From Candidatus Tariuqbacter arcticus (lineage in GTDB: Bacteria; Electryoneota; Tariuqbacteria; Tariuqbacterales; Tariuqbacteraceae), in assembly GCA_013202315.1 (NCBI GenBank), contig JABMRZ010000303.1, forward strand, positions 1 to 6,584: a DNA stretch of 6,584 nt, written 5' to 3'. Numbering within the stretch: the stretch's first letter is position 1; each line of letters starts with the position of its first letter. Shown here piece by piece: positions 4,695 to 6,584 of this stretch. Both the position numbers and the translations under genes were made by a program. Below the pieces are notes generated by a model, which had not been told where the DNA came from, made no database searches, and saw only the letters and a list, made by a program, of their open reading frames with translations.

Positions 4695-6440
4695 ATGGGT
4701 AAGAAAAATGCGCATATCATTCGTCAACACCGGGGCATAATGCCGATCCCGGAAATGCTTTCTAAAAGCGCGGCTGAATTTGGCGATAAAATGGCGATGC
4801 AAAGATTTGTGGAGGACAAGTGGGAACAGTTTTCCTTCCGTGAGTTGGATGATTTGACCACTCGATTGGCGGGAGGGCTGATGGCGCTGGGATTGAAGCC
4901 TAAGGATCATATCGGGGTGCTGGGGGAGAACCGTCCGCGTTGGGGTGCAGCATATATTGCGATTCAGCGGATGGGCGGGGTGACGGTGCCGCTCGATTCT
5001 ATGATGAGCGAGTCAGAAATACATCATATCATCCAGGAATCGGGGGTGAAAGCGATAATCTCGACCGAGAAGTTCATAGGCGTAGTTTTGGACGCCGAAC
5101 GACCGGGTCTCATCGCCATCGATATGGACAATCAAAACCGCGAAGGTACTATGAACTTCAACGATGTGCTGTTAGAGAAGGGGGCAAAACCGAGTTTTCC
5201 CAAAGTTACTCTGGATGATACCGCCGCTGTTATTTTCACTTCAGGCACAACCGGGTATTCCAAGGGGGTCATCTTAACACAAAATAATATTATGTCGAAT
5301 GTGGCGGCGGTCTACAGCATCATCGATTTGGATGAGAGCGGCAGTTTAGTATCGGTTCTGCCGCTTCATCATACTTTTGAGGCGACGGCGGGTTTTCTTT
5401 TTCCGCTATATACCGGCTGCAGTATTACCTATGCTCGTTCGTTGATGTCCAAGATGCTGCTTGAGGATATCAAGAATACCGGAACTAATCTGATGGTTGG
5501 CGTGCCGCTGCTTTATGAGAAGATGTATGCGGGTATCAAGCGGAAATTGGAGAAACTGCCTTTCACTAAGAAAACAATGGTGGGTTTGTTTTTCAAGGCT
5601 TCCAAAGGCGCATGTGCCTTAGGTAAAATGGATTTGGGTAAGACGCTTTTCAAGGGATTGCGGGAGAAGGCTGGTTTGAATTCCATTTACTATTTTGTTT
5701 CGGGTGGAGCGGCTTTACCGCCTTATATCACGGAATTCTTCAATCTGTTGGGTATTACGCTTTTTCAAGGTTATGGGTTGACGGAGACATCGCCGGTATT
5801 GACGGTTAGTCCGCCTCACGCAATTAAGTATGAATCGATAGGTCTGCCCTTACCCGGGGTGGAATTGAAGATTATTAACCCGGATAGTTTAGGCGTGGGT
5901 GAAATCGCGGCGAAAGGACCGAATGTATTCAAAGAGTATTATAAGAATGAAACGGCGACCAGGGAAGCTTTCCAGGGAGAATGGTTCCTCACCGGTGATT
6001 TGGGTTGGATTGATAAAGAAGGATATGCCTATGTTACCGGGCGGAAGAAGAACTTGCTGGTAACCGGCGGGGGCAAGAATGTCTATCCTGAGGAATTGGA
6101 AGCGCTGTTGAATCAGCAGCCGCATATCCTGGAATCGTTAGTATTGGGCGTGCCCAAACCGGGCGGTATGGGGGATGAGGTCGAGGCGCTCATCGTGCCT
6201 GATTACGAAGTACTTGATAAGGAAGCCGAAGAGCAAGAGATTCAATGGACGCCGGAAGCCATTGAAGCGGTTATCAAGAAGGAAGTTGCGGATATGTGTT
6301 CGCAGGTGGCTGAATATAAAAGGATTAGGAAATTCAGCATCCATCCGGAGGAATTCGTTAAAACTTCTACCAAGAAGATTAAAAGGTATTTGTACCAGCA
6401 GAAGTATTTGGATGTGAACGGTCAAAAGAAAAAGAAATAA
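4695..6440 (+). CDS. Long-chain acyl-CoA synthetase (AMP-forming)
   Basis: A cytoplasmic or membrane-associated ligase that activates fatty acids: fatty acid + ATP + CoA gives acyl-CoA + AMP + PPi, feeding beta-oxidation or phospholipid synthesis. At 581 residues it has the usual length for the ANL (adenylate-forming) family. Visible motifs in order are the ATP loop TSGTTGYSKG (182-191), PLHHTFE (223-229), QGYGLTETSP (358-367) with E364 expected to help bind Mg-ATP, FLTGDLGWID (431-440) with D435 expected to bind the ribose, TGRKKNLLVTGGGKNVYPEE (448-467) as hinge region, and the C-terminal VKTSTKKIKR (555-564) with K561 as the likely catalytic lysine. The basic stretch 271-330 (LLYEKMYAGIKRKLEKL) between nucleotide motifs is typical of the long-chain branch. 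The tail is Lys-rich. AGAGGT eight bases before the ATG supports this start over M16. The large upstream gap suggests its own promoter. Family assignment is secure; chain-length preference is not visible. Confidence 0.93.
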   Translation: MGKKNAHIIRQHRGIMPIPEMLSKSAAEFGDKMAMQRFVEDKWEQFSFRELDDLTTRLAGGLMALGLKPKDHIGVLGENRPRWGAAYIAIQRMGGVTVPLDSMMSESEIHHIIQESGVKAIISTEKFIGVVLDAERPGLIAIDMDNQNREGTMNFNDVLLEKGAKPSFPKVTLDDTAAVIFTSGTTGYSKGVILTQNNIMSNVAAVYSIIDLDESGSLVSVLPLHHTFEATAGFLFPLYTGCSITYARSLMSKMLLEDIKNTGTNLMVGVPLLYEKMYAGIKRKLEKLPFTKKTMVGLFFKASKGACALGKMDLGKTLFKGLREKAGLNSIYYFVSGGAALPPYITEFFNLLGITLFQGYGLTETSPVLTVSPPHAIKYESIGLPLPGVELKIINPDSLGVGEIAAKGPNVFKEYYKNETATREAFQGEWFLTGDLGWIDKEGYAYVTGRKKNLLVTGGGKNVYPEELEALLNQQPHILESLVLGVPKPGGMGDEVEALIVPDYEVLDKEAEEQEIQWTPEAIEAVIKKEVADMCSQVAEYKRIRKFSIHPEEFVKTSTKKIKRYLYQQKYLDVNGQKKKK

Positions 6441-6584
6441 GGTAACTGTATAGTTCTTGGAGAATGGTGTATTATTCATAGGCTATTAATGATTCTGTTG
6501 ATTTAGTAATATAACGGTATTTCAAGATTTTCCGCAGTTATAATCTAATATTTTCAAAATATTCGATTTTTCACGACATAGACC
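6441..6584. other. AT-rich tail after the synthetase gene
   Basis: No gene is seen. AATATTTT at 6547-6554 and AAAATATT at 6556-6563 form a perfect 8-bp AT-only inverted repeat about one base apart, followed by a T5 run (CGATTTTT). It could be a weak intrinsic terminator some 110 bases after the stop, but an AT-only stem with so tight a turn is a poor one. Confidence 0.35.

Overview
The window suggests an uncultured bacterium of the Fibrobacterota-Chlorobiota-Bacteroidota (FCB) superphylum or a related candidate phylum. The strongest clue is the 855-residue protein, which ends in a typical type IX secretion (T9SS) sorting domain: a YPNPFN motif, a beta-sandwich of about 80 residues and a final KIVLLR. 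T9SS is essentially confined to that superphylum. Each of the four genes has a Shine-Dalgarno-like GAGG/GGAG sequence 6-8 bases before its ATG. The genus cannot be named from this sequence.

Layout. Positions 1-486 are a gene-free, AT-rich leader. It holds degenerate dispersed repeats, possible promoters and a pair of mutually exclusive hairpins. Next comes a 141-residue four-helix membrane protein (487-912), then a 431-base gap with one good sigma70-like promoter. The 855-residue exported protein (1344-3911) carries seven calcium-binding VCBS/FG-GAP repeats, two W..G.P / GYW modules and the T9SS domain. A nested hairpin follows it. A 60-residue Gly/Ser-rich peptide (4036-4218) comes next. It has a leader-like N-terminus (KKxxYEEPxxFEI) resembling heads of ribosomally made precursor peptides. 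A 476-base gap then holds several strong inverted repeats and a doubtful 22-codon ORF. The last gene (4695-6440) is a long-chain acyl-CoA synthetase. Positions 6441-6584 are AT-rich and non-coding as far as can be seen.

How they fit together. All genes lie on the + strand, but the gaps of 124-476 bases, filled with inverted repeats and separate ribosome-binding sites, argue for separate transcription units. The acyl-CoA synthetase acts in cytoplasmic lipid metabolism. The propeller protein is cell-surface or secreted cargo. The membrane protein and small peptide have no assignable function. No mobile element, CRISPR array, rRNA or tRNA was seen.

Most worth a second look: the seven propeller repeats, spaced almost exactly 48 residues apart; the small peptide, with its 15-bp tandem duplication and the switch-like inverted repeats just after its stop; and the large three-tier palindrome at 4442-4508. 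None of these by itself shows a new system.
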